Positions 50,748-62,500 of a stretch of 64,000 nt of DNA are shown in pieces. Both the position numbers and the translations under genes were made by a program. Under the pieces are notes generated by a model. The model ran no database searches and was not told the DNA's origin. It saw only the letters and a program-made list of their open reading frames with translations. Source of the stretch: Copromyces sp. CBS 386.78 (taxonomy: Eukaryota; Ascomycota; Sordariomycetes; Sordariales; Sordariaceae); contig MU839089.1 of assembly GCA_030685235.1 (NCBI GenBank), positions 186,001 through 250,000 of the forward strand, written 5' to 3'. Every line of letters begins with the position of its first letter. Positions within the stretch are counted from its first letter, which is position 1.

Positions 50748-52878
50748 ATGGCGCAACAATTAGCAGCCATCTTTGAGGAGTTAGGGATCAGCCAGTATCT
50801 CGAAGCGTTCGTGGAGCAGGGTTTCGACTCATGGGAGACCATTCTCGACATTACGGAATCCGACCTGTAAGCATTTTTTTGGACTTTTACGGGCAGAATG
50901 TTGGGAGTTTAACTAACACACCTGGTCAATCAGCGATGTCCTAGGAGTGAAATTAGGTCATAGACGGGTAAGCAATCATTTTACCGCCGCGTACTACAGG
51001 ATCCGTGGTACAATATGGCACAACTGCTAACACAAACCAACAGAAACTCCAGAGGAGGATAGCAAATTGCCGAGGGCTTGCGCCAGATGCTTCATTGGCT
51101 CCCTTGGCACAGCCCAGCATAGAAGATTCTAGGCCATCAGAAACGGTTGTACCTCGGGCTGAGCCACCAAAGCTCGAGCTACGAGAACCGGGAACTGTCA
51201 TTGTTACCAAGAGGAAGTATCGCAGACACCCAAAGGCGGACGAAAATGCGCCGGAAAGACCTCCGTCAGCCTATGTGCTGTTTTCCAACAGTAAGTCACC
51301 CACTTGGAAGCGTTTGTACCGCGTCAGGAAGGCAGCTAACGCGTTTACCCCTTTCAAGAGATGCGTGAGGACCTCAAGGGCCGTAACCTCTCATTTACCG
51401 AGATTGCCAAGTTAGTCGGCGAGAACTGGCAAAACTTGACCCCGGCTGAGAAGGAGCCTTACGAATCCAAAGCGCAGGCTTACAAGGAAAAGTACCACGC
51501 TGAACTTGCCGAGTATAAGAAGACGCCTCAATATCAAAAGTACATGCAGTACTTGTCGGATTTCAAGGCGAAGCATTCTCTCCCATCTCTAGGTACGTAC
51601 GATACGCTGTCATTGTCTGACGAATGACTTCTATTCGACTGGGTCAGTCAGAGTCTGACACATGCCACAGACAAGGACTCTTCAAAGCGAGTAAAGCTCT
51701 CGGAATCTGGTGGTCCCAATAGCGCTGCTGCCACGCCCACCAGGACATGTCGGAGTGGCAGTGGTGGTAGTGGCAGTCTTCACGGAAGCGAACCACCACC
51801 ATCCAGAGAACAAAGGATAAGCTCCATTGTCTCCACCACGGACTCTCATCACTCGGCGGCACTGAGCCCGGCGTCGTATCATGACGATTCCATGCACTCG
51901 CCACGTACGATCCATGCGGATCGACGGTCTCCAGAACAACGATCACCCACTGCTTTCAACACCAACGCAAGGAACTACCCATTACCGAACCGAACAGAGA
52001 CTGCCCGACCAGATGAGCATCGTCAGGAGCAGCCGCTAAGCACACCTCAGTCTCAACAGAATCTACCATCGTTCTCCGATGTTTTTGATAGCCACAGATT
52101 TATGCCCGGCGGGCCTCAACAGACGAACGATTCCAGCAGCTATTTCTCAAGAGGAAGTCTCACCAACAGCCCGGGTCCCCCACCTGGCTTGGTCGGCGGC
52201 GATCGGAGATATCCGCCTGCGTTGAAGAAGGAGCAGTCCTCAGCGGGTAGCATATCCTCGGCCTCCACGGCCTCGTCTTATGGCTATCCAAGGACCCCTA
52301 CTGACGGTCCATTGCCGATACAGGCTTTGCTCTCGTCCAGCTCCTCCCACTCCTACAACGACGCAGGCCAACCGCACCACCCATACCCCACGGGTCCCTT
52401 GCCTGTGCATCAAAAGCAGCCGCCGCAGCAGACATCCATGCCTGCAGGGCAGCAGCCGCCGGCGCTTGCCAGCCTGCCCATGACGGATGGTATGCCGTGG
52501 AGGAAGCTACCTTCGTTATCTAGTGAAGCCGCTGATGACGCCGTCGTAGGCTACCATAGGGCTCTATCACTTGCGCACGCACCCCCTGCGGTAACGAATG
52601 CTGCTGCTACCAATGTTGCTCATTCTGCTTCTCATTCCATTAGTGCTGTGTATGGAATCCCGCCACCACCACCTCGACAGATGGGTCCTGGTCCGGTACA
52701 GCATCAGCAACAACAACACCAACACCAACAACAATATCAACATCACCACCAACAACAACAACAACAACAACAACAACAGCCACAACAAGATAGGAAACCA
52801 GAGGGAGGGAACCCCAATCTCGATGGGATGAGTGCCCTGTTGAAAGCGGGCGAGATTGTTGATCGCCGGACGCATTGA
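50748..52878 (+). CDS. SAM-domain plus HMG-box DNA-binding protein
   Basis: This is a putative chromatin or transcription regulator. Five exons, 50748-50866, 50934-50967, 51044-51290, 51359-51592 and 51671-52878, give 613 residues in phase. Residues 1 to about 60 form a SAM domain (IFEELGISQYLEAFVEQGF ... WETILDITESDLDVLGVKLGHRR), usually a protein-protein or polymerising module. An HMG box spans about 119-195: PERPPSAYVLFSNKMRED, FTEIAKLVGENWQNL and EPYESKAQAYKEKY. A Tyr/Lys-rich extension follows. The C-terminal ~400 residues are Ser/Pro/Gln/His-rich, with a long Gln/His run near the end encoded by CAA/CAC repeats (about 52700-52790), typical of activation-type regions. The upstream in-frame codon is TTG; the ATG at 50748 starts the SAM domain. 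SAM-HMG proteins occur in filamentous ascomycetes; the target genes are unknown to me. Confidence 0.88.
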
Positions 52879-55441
52879 AGGAGTTACATAGGGGAAGGAA
52901 GGAAAGGGGTTGGTTAGAAAATGAGGAGGAATTGGAAGGATCTAAAAGCCGGAAGCCGGGTTGGTTAAAACGGCTAGATAAAACAACCCAACACATAATA
53001 CGCCGTAAAGGCTGACTAGCTGACGGACGGACGTCAGTTATTTTGAACATTATGATATGGGCCCTTGGTTTCGGGGCTCCGAGTAAAACTTACGCCTTCC
53101 TTACCATACACTGGTCGTGAAATTACAAACTTACCCCACGGTGGGGTGTAAATGCTCGTTATATACATACTCCATAAATACACCGTTGTAATACGGACGC
53201 ATTGTGTGGTCAAACATCACACATTCCGTGTCCACGAAATGATCAGTCACCACGAAAAGGTCACCAACATACACCGAGATGCTGAATATCAACGTCACAG
53301 GCTTGTCTCCCCCATCGACGTTCAACTCCTAGACAAAGAGATCAATCAACTCAGCTATACATCCGTCATTTCGCCTCACCTAAACAAGGACTATCGTCAT
53401 CACCGTCATCACCATCGCCACCTCGACTCAACTCAGCTCCAAAACCCACCACTTGTTGTCATGATCTTCGTGCATCACAGCGGATGACCTCGTCGATAAA
53501 CTACGAAGTAGGTGGTTGGTGTCTTTAGTGTCTACGAATGCCGCCCGACTATTATGTATCAACCAGCCAGCGAGCGCCCCGCGATGCCTGTCGATGTGAT
53601 ATGTAGGTAGGTACCTATCATCCAATCAAAGAAAGAGTAGTACCGTAGGGCGCGGGGAGATGATGTTATGGAGCCAAAAACTTGGATAATGATTAATTAC
53701 TGTCAGGGTGTTTGAATGGCGGCTGCCCCTTGGGGAGTTGTAGTGGTTGATGAGCGAAGAGAAGGGGTGAGGGAATGGATAATGGACGCTGAGGGAAGGA
53801 GGAAAGGAAGGAAGGAAGGAGCTAGATAAAGTCAGGTGCGCGACGACGACGGGAGATTGAGTGAGGAAAATGACGGAGCTCAAGTGGTAGAAAGAGCACA
53901 CACAAGTAAGGTAGAAGGAAGAACTCGAGCAAAGTTGTCTTTGAGTGTGTGGGGATGGAACTCGGGGGAAGAGCAGGGCACTGTAGAATAGTGATATTCA
54001 GACACGGAATACTCGGAAGGAAGGAAGGAACGAAGCGGAAACCTGAGCTCGATCCAGATTTCAGCTTCGTCTAGGTTTCCAAGGTTTCCAAGGTACCTAC
54101 CTACCATACCTACCTAGGTGCCGGCGTGTGTCGATTCAACTTCCAGGTTCCATGGAAAAAGAGCTACGAGCGAGTTGACTCACTTCACTGCTGATTTCAC
54201 TGGAGAAAAGTGTACGGATCAGGTCAGTTTAGTTCAAATCAACCACAGTGACAGACACACTGGTGGCTGGTAGCTAATAACTTGACTTGCTCGGGTGGAA
54301 GTTCCTTCGGCTGTTAAATCACAAAGTTCAGTTTTGTGTTGTGCTGATGATAGTGTTTGACAGATCCGTGGTAAGTATCCCTTGGCAACTGACAGATCTC
54401 TTTTGCTCAACACAGGAGGGAGGTGAAAGAGAAGAGGGGTAGAAGAGAAGGGGGGTGGAAGAGAAGGGGAGGTGAAATAGAAGAGGAAGATGAAGGTGAT
54501 ATGGAGGGGGCACTATGAGAGAGAGAAACAGTTGCATGGGCAGGAGGGGAAAGAACTTCTTTCATCAACGTTTTAAAAAGATAAGATTTAGGGAAGTGCT
54601 AAGGTAAATTATCAACTGGTTAATATACATAGGCCGTAGGTCTGTGGATAACACGGATTCAACAAAGTTTCACTCAAATAACGTGCCAAGTAAATGTTTA
54701 TCATACTCCTAATTGACTAGTAGTATAGTGTAATGTAGGTATCATGCAATAAGAAAGAGACTCTCAAGAACCCAGTCAAAAGAGATGAGACGTACGCAGT
54801 AGCAGCAAACCAGAAGTCCCCAGGCCCATACGATAACCATTTCTTAGTAACCATCGAAGCCAGGCAAGCAAGCAAGCCATACAACACAAACCAAAAACCA
54901 AAAAGCCAGAAAGTCAAAACAGCACTACAGACGAGCCGCGGCAAGCGACAGTTTGAACCAGTAAATAACACCTTGACGAGAGAGACGAGAGGAACAAGGA
55001 ACATACAAAAATCGAAAAACTAGCAAACCAGCCGCAAGTAATAATTTCAATCAATCAATGCCTTCGTTAATAACAGAAACCGCCTTTGGACCTTGAAGAA
55101 CCTGATTTGAACCCGGGTACCGGACAAAAAAACACGCAAACACATAAAAAGACAAACACAGTACTCCATCCATCCACTTCCATCCTTTCCTTCTCTTCAC
55201 CCCTCATTCCTTTTATCCTTCCATCCCATCTCACAAAAAAACATTTTTCCACCTAGTTGGTGTTGGTCGTTGCTTGATGCGTGTCGTGTCGTCGCATGTA
55301 TATAAAAACCTATAAATGACTGGTTTTTGCTGAATGACGAAGACGGATATCGCGCGCGAAGGTTGATCAAAGAGTAGCAGTATGTGCTCGCATGACCAGC
55401 TAAATTCTTTCAACAAAAGTCAAATCGACCCATCCAGACGG
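52879..55441. other. Convergent intergenic region between HMG gene and os-1
   Basis: This 2.5-kb region holds the 3' flanks of both genes. It includes GGAA-type runs (about 53800-53818), a GA-rich stretch (about 54412-54495) and TACCTA/TAGGTA clusters (about 53603-53616 and 54090-54118). A 95-codon hydrophobic minus-strand ORF (54717-55004) has an ATG but looks like translated T-rich sequence. No gene is supported. Confidence 0.6.
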
Positions 55442-58400
55442 TTAGCTTGCAGCATGGATGTTAGGTTCGGAGAGGCTTGAACGTGCCCTGCTCAGAGGAT
55501 CCTCCTTGTCCGCCGTCACGATGGACGGGCTCTCCAGATTGGAGACGAGGCTGTCGGCGGCCGTGATGGCCCTGGTGGCGAGGGGTGGGCGGAGCGCTGC
55601 GTGCTGCGCGGCTTGGCTGGCAGAGTACATGCCGTTGTCGCGGCGACCGCCTGTTACGGCGTCGGCGGCGCGCGTGAGCTCGCGCTCCCGGTTCTTCTCG
55701 AGCAGTTGCCCGCCGAGCGTCGCACACTTGAGAATGGTCTGGATTAGATGGTTCTGCTGCAGCGGCTTGGACAGGTATTCGTCCATCTGCGCCTGGATAC
55801 ACTTCTCTCTGTCACCCATCATGGCGTGGGCCGTAAGGGCAATGATGGGTGTGCGCTGGCTGCCGAGGCTGCGCTCGTACTCGCGAATCTTGGCCGTGGC
55901 TTCGAAACCGCCCTATAAAACCATTAGCATCAGGGGTTCTTATCACGAAGTCGGCTTCAACTTACCATGATAGGCATCTGGACGTCCATGAGAATGACAT
56001 CAAACTTCTTCCTCTTGACGGCATCAACAGCCTCCTCACCGTTACCAACCACGGTGACAACGTGGTGGTACTTCTCCAGGATCTTGACTGCTAACCTCTG
56101 GTTGACAGTGTTGTCTTCGGCAAGCAAGATCTCGAAAGACCTGGTGTTATCCGCCAGCGACGGCGTGGCCCTGTTCTCCAGAGCAGGAACCATGCCGTTA
56201 CCGAGGTCGATGAGTTGACAAGGCGTCGTCATGTACGACGTAATACCCAAGTCAAGGCAAGACTTCAGCGAGACGTGAACGACAGGTGCTAGCAAGACGA
56301 TCGGAAGGTACTTAAAGTCATCCACAGACCGCAAGCGCCTAGCATCCTCAATCGAGTCCACAACAATAACGTCGTAGGGCGATTGGCCGGCGGCTTTGGC
56401 CTTCTCAAGCGCAGGACCCCTCTCCGAGTCGACAACGATGGGGACGAGACCCATCCCGCGGAGCATCTTAGCGATCTCAGGACCATGTCCAGTGCGGCCC
56501 TTGTCGATGAACAGGACCTGGTGACCCTTGTAAGGGTTGAGCTGCTTGGCGATCAATGCGATATCGTCGTTGGCCAAGCGGACCACGCAAGTGAAGTAGA
56601 ACTTGCTACCCTTACCATATTCACTCTTCACCCACACGTCACCACCCATGAGGTTGACGAGACGCTTCGAGATGGAGAGACCGAGACCAGTACCGCCGAA
56701 CTTGCGGGTCATTGAACCATCGGCCTGCTGGAAAGTGTCGAAGATAAGATCCAGCTTGTCCGACGGAATACCGATACCAGTATCGGAAACGACAAACTCG
56801 ATAGCGTACTCATCGGTAGCACACTGTACTGAGGAGGCCTTCTGGATGGTAAGGCTGACTTCACCATGCTCAGTGAACTTGATAGCATTGCCAACAAGGT
56901 TGAGAATAATCTGGCGCAACCTGAAGGAATCACCAACAACGTGGTCGGGTACAGAACTGTCGACACGATATGTGAGATCCAAGAACTTCTCGTTTGCTTT
57001 GACTGCGAGGGTTTTGAGCGCGTTGAAGACGGTGCCACGTAACGTATAGGGAATCTCTTCGATGACCATACGCCTAGCTTCGATCTTGGACAGATCCAGA
57101 ATATCGTCGATGATGGTCAGTAAGCTGTTGGCCAGAGAGTTGACAATGTTGAGCATTTCTCTCTGATACTGTGTCAGGTCAGTATCGAGAGTGAGTTGTG
57201 TCATGCCGATGATGCCGTTCATGGGTGTTCGTATTTCGTGGGACATATTCGCCAAAAACTCGGACTTGGTCTTATTGGCCAGTTCGGCGGCTTCCCTGGC
57301 CTGGGTATTACGTTGGATACTGTCCCTCAAATTGTAGACCATCTGGTTGATCTTCTTTTTGAGTTCGTCCATCTCGCCTGAGGCTTCTACCTCGACGAGT
57401 TTTGTAAAGTCCCCGTCTGTTGCCGCGTTTGTAATGTCGCCGAAAGCTCTCACTTGGGCCGTCTGTAAACGGGGTTAGCAAAAGGCGCTGTTCAATAGTG
57501 CTGGTAGCAAAACTTACCAAGTTGTTCGCCATGGTGTTGACATCGGTGGTAATTTCTTTCCACCTGCCCTTCAGGCCAGCAACGTCGGCTTGTCCTCCCA
57601 TGATACCGTCGACACCGACATCCTTTGCGACTCTCTGCACCTCGTTACAGAAAATGGAAAGCCGGTCAACCATGTTGTTGATAGTCTCCTTGAGTATGAG
57701 TATCTCTCCCTTGGCTTCAACCTCGATCTTGCGGCTCATATCACCATTGGCAATGGCTTGTGTGACAGTAGAGATCCCACGGACCTGTTAAAGTTAGCAT
57801 AAAGCACACGCTGTAAAGGACAATAGGAGCTTACCTGAGATGTAAGGTTGCTGGCCATGGTGTTGACGTTCTCTGTGAGGTCCTTCCACTTGCCCTCGAC
57901 GTTGTCGACCTGGGCCTGACCGCCCAGGGTGCCATCGGTGCCGACTTCCCTGGCGACCTTGCTGACCTCGAAAGCGAAAGTGCCAAGACGGTCAACCATG
58001 GTGTTGATAGTGTTCTTCAAATCCAAGATCTCACCCTGGACCTCGACCCCAATCTTCTTGGTCAAATCACCCTTGGCGACGGCTGTAGTAACTTTTGCGA
58101 TTTCTCGCACTTGTGTGGTTAAATTCATGGCCATGCCGTTGACGTTTTCGGTGAGGTCTCTCCAAGTACCCTGGACATCGTGAACGGTGGCCTGGCCACC
58201 GAGCCTTCCTTCGGTTCCGACTTCCCTGGCGATCTTTGTGACTTCGCGAGCAAATTGTTGTAGTTGGTCCACCATAGAGTTGATAGTCTTCTTCAGTTCG
58301 AAAATCTCGCCGCGGCATTCAGCTTGTACTTTTTGTGTAAGGTCACCCTTGGCGACAGCGGTAGTAACCTTGATGATATCTCTGACTTGGGTTGTTAGAT

Positions 58401-59553
58401 TGTTTGCCATGGCGTTCACATTAACCGTTAGTTCGTTCCACATGCCCTGTACTCCTTCAACGTCGGCTTGACCACCGAGGATACCCTCGGTACCGACATC
58501 TCTGGCGACACGTGTAACTTCAGAGGCAAAAGTCCGTAGCTGATCCACCATTGTGTTAATGGTTTGTTGGAGTTGAAGTATTTCACCCTTGGCGGGACGC
58601 TCAATCTTCTTGGTAAGATCGCCATGGGCGACGGCAGTCGTTACGGAAGCGATCTCTCGCACTTGGTCGGTAAGATTCTGGGCCATGACGTTGACTAGAT
58701 GATGGTCAGTAAGTGGGCCACTGCGGTTGTGAAGATGGGATGAAAACATACCGTTGTCTGTAAGTTCCTTCCAGGTGCCGTCAACGCCTTCGATCTGAGC
58801 CTGGCCACCGAGAATACCCTCGGTTCCGACTTCACGAGCGACACGCGAGACTTCGGAGGAAAAGACTTGCAACTGGTCCATCATTGTGTTTATCGTGCGC
58901 TTGAAAGTGGTGATTTCCGGGTCCATTTCCACCGAGTTCATCCGGACCTTCTTGGACAAATCACCCCTGGCGACGGCAGTGACAATCTCACCAATTTCTC
59001 GGAGAGCCTTTTGGAAGGCCTCATTGGCCTTTTGGTGCTTCCAGAGTTCCCGCTCGAGGGTAGCAACCCGTTCCTGTTCGATAATAGCAAGAGCCTTTTC
59101 CTGAAGTTGCTTTTGCTCAATCAGCTGTGCGTTAACACCAGCGAGCTCCTGACGCTGGCTGTCAAGGAGCTTGGACTGGTCGTCGACATGTTCGCGGAGA
59201 CCCTCAAGGGCCTCGTCGATGAAGCCATTCCGCGGTAGCGGAGCGGGGTAGCGAGCATCAGGCGTTTCGCACGTTGGCGAAAGGGCGGCCTCTGAAAACA
59301 GCACATCGGGTGTCGCATTTGGTGTGTCGGGCATAACTGGAGGAGTGGCAGCGATAGCGGCGGTCTCCAGCTGCTCTATACGGACAACGAGAGCGGAGAG
59401 CTCTCGCTCCAAGTCACCCTTCTCACGGGTATAGGGACCGGGAAGCCTGACATGAGTGCTCGGGCGAAGTCCAGAAGTCTGGGTAGTAGCCGGGTCGACG
59501 GCTAAGGATTTGACGAGAGCAGCAATAGCTGCGAGAGTTGGGCCGTCAGTCAT
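55442..59553 (-). CDS. os-1: Group III hybrid histidine kinase OS-1/NIK-1
   Basis: This cytosolic osmosensor feeds the HOG-type MAPK phosphorelay. From the literature, os-1 mutants are osmosensitive and resistant to dicarboximide and phenylpyrrole fungicides. Five exons, 59553-58752, 58694-57835, 57784-57518, 57462-55966 and 55912-55442, give 1298 residues. After a coiled-coil N-terminus come six HAMP repeats of about 92 residues (about 190-700), each with a GDL/GDM/GDF core and five with a GGQA-type motif. The dimerisation/phosphoacceptor motif is [10 protein letters not shown], with His718. Kinase boxes follow: N ([15 protein letters not shown]), G1 (DTGIGIP) and G2 ([11 protein letters not shown]). 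The receiver has LLAEDN, phospho-acceptor Asp1136 in LMDVQMP, and KPL. There is no membrane segment, as expected. The Ser/Ala-rich tail ends NIHAAS. Intron 1 is 57 bp, in frame and stop-free. I see no broken or missing catalytic residue. Confidence 0.98.
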
Positions 59554-62500
59554 GATATTGGGCTACGGCCGTTTGGCGCCGTGAGCCTTTGGACGAAATA
59601 AAGCAGGAAACGCAGTCGGGCAAGGCGCGGATGCTAACGGGTAACAATCGACGCTTGCGGCTTCATGGGGGTTTGCGGGTGTAATGATAAGGCGCGTTCA
59701 ATTGAATCGAGATGGGAGATCGACTCGAGAGCAGAGGGAGCGGCGTGAAATCAAGCTCTGGTCTCTGGGTTGCGGCTGGTTGGGTAGGTTGATGTGGTGT
59801 TGCGGATTGCAATGCAAAGCGTCGGGTTTGTGGTCTTGAAGCAGGGGACCGTCAGCAATGTGAATACCTAATGCAGCGCGTGCGTAGGGCATTTGGGGAA
59901 GTTCAGGTTTCAGATGAAAGGACAGTGCTGTTGGGGGTGGGCTCACTGTTTGTAGACGGTTGGATCCCGCGATGGGTGGGAATGGTGTTTTTTCAAAAGG
60001 ATTGTGTCGCGAAAGGAGGGCGGAGGAGCTGAGCTGACTGAGGCTTCAGGCTCGGAGGGGGAGACTCGATGGTGCGCCTCGGTGCTAGTAGTAGTAGGAG
60101 ATTTTGTTTGCCTCTTTTGGTCGCTTTTTCTCCGTGGCTAGGTAGCGAATGGTGACTGGGCTGGGGACAGCGACAGCGGTCGGTTGTCTAGTCCTGGCTG
60201 TTTCCCTTCAGGCTTCTTCAGTCTGTCTGTGTTGACCTGGGACGACTGCGGACTGCGGACTGGAACTGGAACTGTCTGCTGGGCCTGGCTCCTCGGGGTG
60301 GTTTGTGCTGGGCTGGGATTCCGGTTGAACGAGCCCGTGTGGTGGTGCGGCCAGGTTGGGAGAGTGAGGCGGAGAAAGAGGAGAGATATCGAGCGGTGCC
60401 TGCCCTGGACTTGGGACTGTGGCTCTCGACTGGCTGACCTGGAGAGACTGGGCCGGATCACTGGCTCTTGGTGGACGGGACTGGAACGGGGACTGGAGAC
60501 AGCTCGCAGCAGGGCACTGTTACCTCTAGTGCCGTGGGACCGGGCCAGGGGCGGGCGCTGAGCGTTGAATGGCTGGACGGCTCGTGTATGGGGTTTTGGT
60601 GCCGTTTAGGTAGTTTCTAGTGGAGGTCGGTTTCTGTTCTTTTTCAATTTTCGTTCCCAACCTGCTGTGCCTATCGCGTCACACTCTCTTCATTCCCTGG
60701 GGCCGGTTTCTCTTTTTTTCACTTTGTCGTAGATGGGAGTTGTCGAGTGTCTAGGAAGGTCGTGGTTGACGGAGACTTTTGCACAGTGTGCTGTGGACGG
60801 AGCGTTCAGGTACTTAAACTGCGGAAAGGCTTCGTTAAAACGGATGGGACGAGGAGGAGACAGGGCCCAGGATGGCCAACAAGGATATTGGCGGCGCGCG
60901 GAGGACGAGGGTGGAGGGCGGAACAAAGGTTTGAGGGAGCCTGTGGGGTCTGTTGTTGGAGAACAGACTGCAGTGCTGCTGGCCAAGGCAACCTAAAACA
61001 CCAAAAGTCAAAAAAGTCAAAGAGATGGAAACCTCTCCAGTCAGTCTCTTCTTCCTCTTTGGCTCTTCAGTTTGCTTTCACAGCGCAACAGACAAGAGGC
61101 ACGCAGTGAGAGACGGGATGTGGGAGGTGGGCTGGTGGGGTTTGCCGGCCGAGACGCCAAGTAAGGGAGGGATCAGCGCTGCCCTGCGCTGCCTTGCTTC
61201 TTGGTGCTGATGCTTGGCCCTTGGGGGACCTGAGGGGATGGTCTGTGCTTTGCGTTCTTACATCGAGTCCATCCCGTCTCTTCACATTGTCTTCATGGTA
61301 AGAGTAAACATCTCATCAAGCTTGGTCAACATTTGGTCAGAGCTTGAGCATCTGATATCCAAGTCATCGGAAGCCACTTTCTTCCTGCCACTCGGCGCCC
61401 ACCGTCCGGACTCCAATATCCAGTGCCGGGCAGGTGGTATCAAAGGCTACCTCCAGCGGCCTGGCACTGGCAATGGAACTGCCTGCCCTGTCTAGGTTGT
61501 GGTCAGTGGTGCACGGTCGGTACCTGGCACAGTGTGAGCGGCAACACGTTCACACGCCAGCTGCAAACTGCACCTCGAGCCTGACTCGTCCCATCTCGTG
61601 GTCCCGATCTGACGGAGACGGAGGGACGGCGAGCACACAGACCGACAGCCGGGACGGGGAGCTTCCGCCCGCGAACCAGGACGACCACACAATCCTGCCC
61701 CTCCCTGACAGAGCGCTCCCCTCAGCCGCAAGGCCACAAACCCCAAATCGGAATCGAAATTTCAGGGGCCATAGCTGACATTTAGCACCAGAAACACCAT
61801 GCTCAACTCACGTTTCCCATCTCGGGTCCGGACCTCGATCCCAAATGGGGACTAAAGGGACCCAAGGCAACCAGTTCTGTGGAAAACGTTAGGTCACCTT
61901 ACTGTGGCCACTCAGGTCAGGCAGCTGGCAGATGGCAGATGGCACCCATGGACGGACACCCGCGCACACGATGGCACACATGGCGCCTTGCACGAGACAC
62001 TCTACTGTGCGACTTGGGGTTGCGGTAGCCGGCCGGTCTCAGCAGTCAAGGCAATCAGATCATGCCTGGTACTGAAAGAAACCCGTTTTTTGCCTCTATT
62101 GCGCATCTGGCCGGCTGGGCATGTCGCGGAATCGCCAGTAATCGAGCGACTTTGAAGAAAGACCATAGGGACGCACTGATCTCCCATCAACAAAACGATG
62201 GAGTGGTGCCATATGGTTGGCGGTACATATCATCTCTATGCGCAATAACTACCTCGCCTGAAACGGTTTGCGGGGTTGCTCAACGCCACCACCTCTTCAA
62301 CGTCGTAGTGTACACGTACAGACTTCCGGACTACAGAGGACCGACCTCGGAGACATCACGTTGAAACGGACCGGATTGTTTCATGGTCGCCTTCTGTCGA
62401 CTACATACATGAACAGCGGTCGAGATATTAACTGCAGCGCAACAGGTTTTAGTTGCCAGTCAAGGCATTCCGATGCAGGTGTAGCTAACCGGCTCTACGA

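Noticed and set aside
54717..55004. 95-residue hydrophobic minus-strand ORF resembling a membrane protein
   Set aside because: Hydrophobicity comes from T-rich sequence read as Phe/Leu; no helix pattern or family motif, and it lies in a 3' flank.
55090..55130. Perfect B-box-like GGTTCAAATC on the minus strand
   Set aside because: The flanking bases do not form a T-stem and no A-box or cloverleaf is found.
59698..59946. 82-codon ORF in the os-1 upstream region as a possible uORF
   Set aside because: It starts with GTG, not ATG; the GTGAGC there looks more like an intron donor.
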